Assembly (NCBI GenBank): GCA_003096255.1
Contig: PIXS01000255.1
Coordinates: forward strand, 1 to 6,841
Reading direction: 5' to 3'
Source: Candidatus Bathyarchaeum sp.
Lineage (GTDB): Archaea > Thermoproteota > Bathyarchaeia > Bathyarchaeales > Bathyarchaeaceae
DNA: 6,841 nt
Below the pieces are notes generated by a model, which did no database searches, was not told the origin of the DNA, and saw only the letters and a program-made list of their open reading frames with translations. Positions 5,642-6,841 of the stretch are shown in pieces. The position numbers were made by a program, and so were the translations under genes. Within the stretch, counting starts at the first letter, position 1. Every line of letters begins with the position of its first letter.

Positions 5642-5668
5642 CTGAGGACACATCTTTTGTGTGCTCAG
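5642..5668 (+). terminator. Strong hairpin downstream of the CBS-zinc-ribbon gene
   Basis: CTGAGGACACA (5642-5652) pairs with TGTGTGCTCAG (5658-5668) with a single G-G mismatch over 11 positions, around a 5-base loop (TCTTT). It begins 10 bases after the stop codon. No T-run follows, so it is not a classic intrinsic terminator. It may instead stabilise or process the 3' end of the mRNA. The structure is certain at sequence level; its function is inferred. Confidence 0.45.
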
Positions 5669-5723
5669 GACGCAATGAACCGAAGTTTCTCTAGTAGATG
5701 TGATTAAGTCTATTCTTTATGTT

Positions 5724-5730
5724 GAGGGGG
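5724..5730 (+). promoter_or_regulatory. Shine-Dalgarno site supporting a TTG start
   Basis: GAGGGGG lies 7 bases before TTG 5738 and is the main reason to accept this rare start codon over the in-frame ATG at 5846. A short out-of-frame ATG reading frame (5719-5745) runs across it. Confidence 0.5.
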
Positions 5731-5737
5731 TTTCAGT

Positions 5738-6664
5738 TTGAGTAGAATTGCTGGAGGAAGAAGAGAGACCTTCAGGCGCATATTAAAAGAAAAGGCGCCT
5801 TCTGAGTTGAAGGCACATTCCTCTAAAAGAATTGACGGAGAGATAATGTCAATCACCAAAACCTCTGTTGTTAGTATGGCAATCACAACAAAGGTAATTG
5901 ACGGCATTCAGCTTATGGTTGATAGGGGCTTTCGCAGAATACCCCTAGTTGACCCGGGAACTAAAAGGCTTCGAGGCATAGTAACGGCTTACGACTTTAT
6001 AGACTATCTTGGGGGAGGCGAGAAGTTCCAAATAATCCAGAGGGAATATGCTGGCAACTTCTTTAAGGCAATAAATGAGCCTGTCAGACACATTATGACA
6101 TCTGATGTGGTTTCTGTTTCTTCCTCTGCTAAGATCAATGATGTAATAGACCTCATGGTTAACCGTTATGTCGGATGCTTGCCTATTGTTGATAAAGAAA
6201 TTAGGCTCCGTGGAATAGTGACTGAGCGGGACATAATCAGGATTTTCGGGGGAGTGTTGAGTGGAACAAAAATTTCGGAGCTAATGTCAACAAAGGTTGT
6301 TGTAGCCACTCCAGAAACATCAATTTTGGAAGCTGAAAGGTTGATGGTGGAAAATGGGTTCAGGCGGTTACCCCTCTTTTCCGAGGGTAGAGTCATCAAT
6401 GTCGTAACGGTCACAGATATTCTGCGTTTCTTTGGATCAGGCAAGGTCTTTCAGAAACTACGCTCGGGAGCCATCGGTCAGGTCTTGCGAACACCTGCCG
6501 TCGAAACAGCTACTGGAGAGGTTGTGGTGATTGAACAGGATGTTGATGCGGGCGAGGCTGCGAAGATTATGTTGGAGAAGGGTGTGGGTACAATGCCTGT
6601 GTTAGAAAATGAGAAAATGGTAGGAATGCTGACTGAACGAGATTTCTTCAAGCTTGTCGCATAA
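5738..6664 (+). CDS. Four-CBS-domain protein
   Basis: This 308-residue soluble protein is made of four CBS domains after a basic N-terminal segment (1-35). The domains lie at about 37-91, 117-171, 180-234 and 247-307. Each retains the S/T-x-x-D ligand motif: T83AYD86, T162ERD165, T224VTD227 and T299ERD302. Domains 1 and 3 share GFRR(I/L)PL; domains 2 and 4 share VGxxP(V/I) and TERD, so the protein reads as a duplicated CBS pair. CBS tandems form discs that bind AMP, ADP, ATP or SAM; no effector domain is attached, so it probably acts by binding a partner. The start is TTG at 5738, supported by GAGGGGG at 5724-5730. The first in-frame ATG (5846) would remove the 36-residue leader and begin right at CBS1. 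It follows the CBS-zinc-ribbon gene by 105 bases on the same strand. Confidence 0.92.
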   Translation: MSRIAGGRRETFRRILKEKAPSELKAHSSKRIDGEIMSITKTSVVSMAITTKVIDGIQLMVDRGFRRIPLVDPGTKRLRGIVTAYDFIDYLGGGEKFQIIQREYAGNFFKAINEPVRHIMTSDVVSVSSSAKINDVIDLMVNRYVGCLPIVDKEIRLRGIVTERDIIRIFGGVLSGTKISELMSTKVVVATPETSILEAERLMVENGFRRLPLFSEGRVINVVTVTDILRFFGSGKVFQKLRSGAIGQVLRTPAVETATGEVVVIEQDVDAGEAAKIMLEKGVGTMPVLENEKMVGMLTERDFFKLVA

Positions 6665-6676
6665 TTATAATATAAT
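6661..6676 (+). promoter_or_regulatory. TATA-box promoter of the amidohydrolase gene
   Basis: ATAATTATAATATAAT overlaps the stop codon of the four-CBS gene. Transcription starting about 25 bases downstream would begin near 6695-6700, leaving a short leader that includes the GAAGGA ribosome site at 6701-6706. Confidence 0.5.
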
Positions 6677-6714
6677 AGGATTGAGAGACTTTACTTTCTT
6701 GAAGGAATGGATGC

Positions 6715-6841
6715 TTGCAAGTAGACACAGTCCTCATCAATGGTAAAGTCTGTATCCGAGGAATCATGGTTGAAGCAGGCATTGCCATTGATGAAGGAAA
6801 AATCGTCAAAATAGCTAAGACCACAAACCTGCCTTTAGCCT
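6715..6841 (+). CDS. Amidohydrolase, probably dihydroorotase-like, N-terminal 42 residues (3' end beyond window)
   Basis: The frame opens with TTG at 6715, eight bases after GAAGGA (6701-6706). A TGA lies in frame at 6700-6702 and no ATG is available between, so TTG is the likely start. The visible residues include VDTVLINGKV (3-12), GIMVEAGIAIDEGKIVKIAK (16-35) and TTNLPLA. This is the N-terminal beta-sandwich strand pattern of cyclic amidohydrolases, where a metal-dependent barrel would follow. The wording is closest to archaeal dihydroorotases (pyrimidine synthesis, carbamoyl-aspartate to dihydroorotate), but dihydropyrimidinase, allantoinase or imidazolonepropionase-like proteins start similarly. 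The metal-binding HxH motif lies beyond the window, so the substrate cannot be settled. It has its own promoter and appears unrelated to the upstream CBS genes. Confidence 0.65.
   Translation, partial: MQVDTVLINGKVCIRGIMVEAGIAIDEGKIVKIAKTTNLPLA

Noticed and set aside
5719..5745. Eight-codon ATG frame overlapping the TTG start of the four-CBS gene
   Set aside because: It includes the Shine-Dalgarno site itself and has no ribosome site of its own; a role as an upstream coupling frame cannot be supported.

Overview
The window looks like chromosomal DNA from an archaeon. Several genes are preceded by archaeal-type TATA boxes instead of bacterial -35/-10 boxes. Two genes have little or no leader and no Shine-Dalgarno motif. 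The protein set (Mrp/NBP35 ATPase, an Lrp with a cysteine-rich tail, a CBS-zinc-ribbon protein, a four-CBS protein) is typical of archaea. A TACK-type lineage such as Bathyarchaeia is possible, but I cannot prove it from this window. No rRNA, tRNA, CRISPR array or mobile element is visible.

Left part (1-739): two divergent genes share a promoter region. On the minus strand is the start of a DUF5320 protein, which runs off the left edge. On the plus strand is a small DUF134/UPF0251 helix-turn-helix protein. Centre (763-4235, minus strand): an apparent five-gene operon, read right to left. It encodes an Mrp/ApbC-type iron-sulfur carrier ATPase, two NifX/NifB-type (COG1433) small cofactor-binding proteins, and two MinD-type ATPases that each carry an inserted 2x[4Fe-4S] ferredoxin domain. 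The last two genes overlap by one base. This gene set resembles the bacterial Orange Protein (ORP) loci and the many archaeal/thermophile COG1149-COG1433-COG1342 neighbourhoods. There is no nitrogenase gene here, so the 'FeMo cofactor' family name should not be read as nitrogen fixation.

Right part (4328-6841, plus strand): divergent from mrp is an Lrp/AsnC regulator with a five-cysteine C-terminal extension, a plausible metal or Fe-S sensor for the operon. Next come a two-CBS protein with a C-terminal zinc ribbon, then a four-CBS protein that looks like an internal duplication of a CBS pair. The window closes with the first 42 codons of an amidohydrolase that resembles dihydroorotase.

Inferred overall picture: a locus that assembles or carries a metal-sulfur cluster (ATPases, electron-carrying ferredoxin domains and small metal-binding proteins), flanked by two candidate regulators. 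Next to it are two CBS proteins that probably sense adenine nucleotides.
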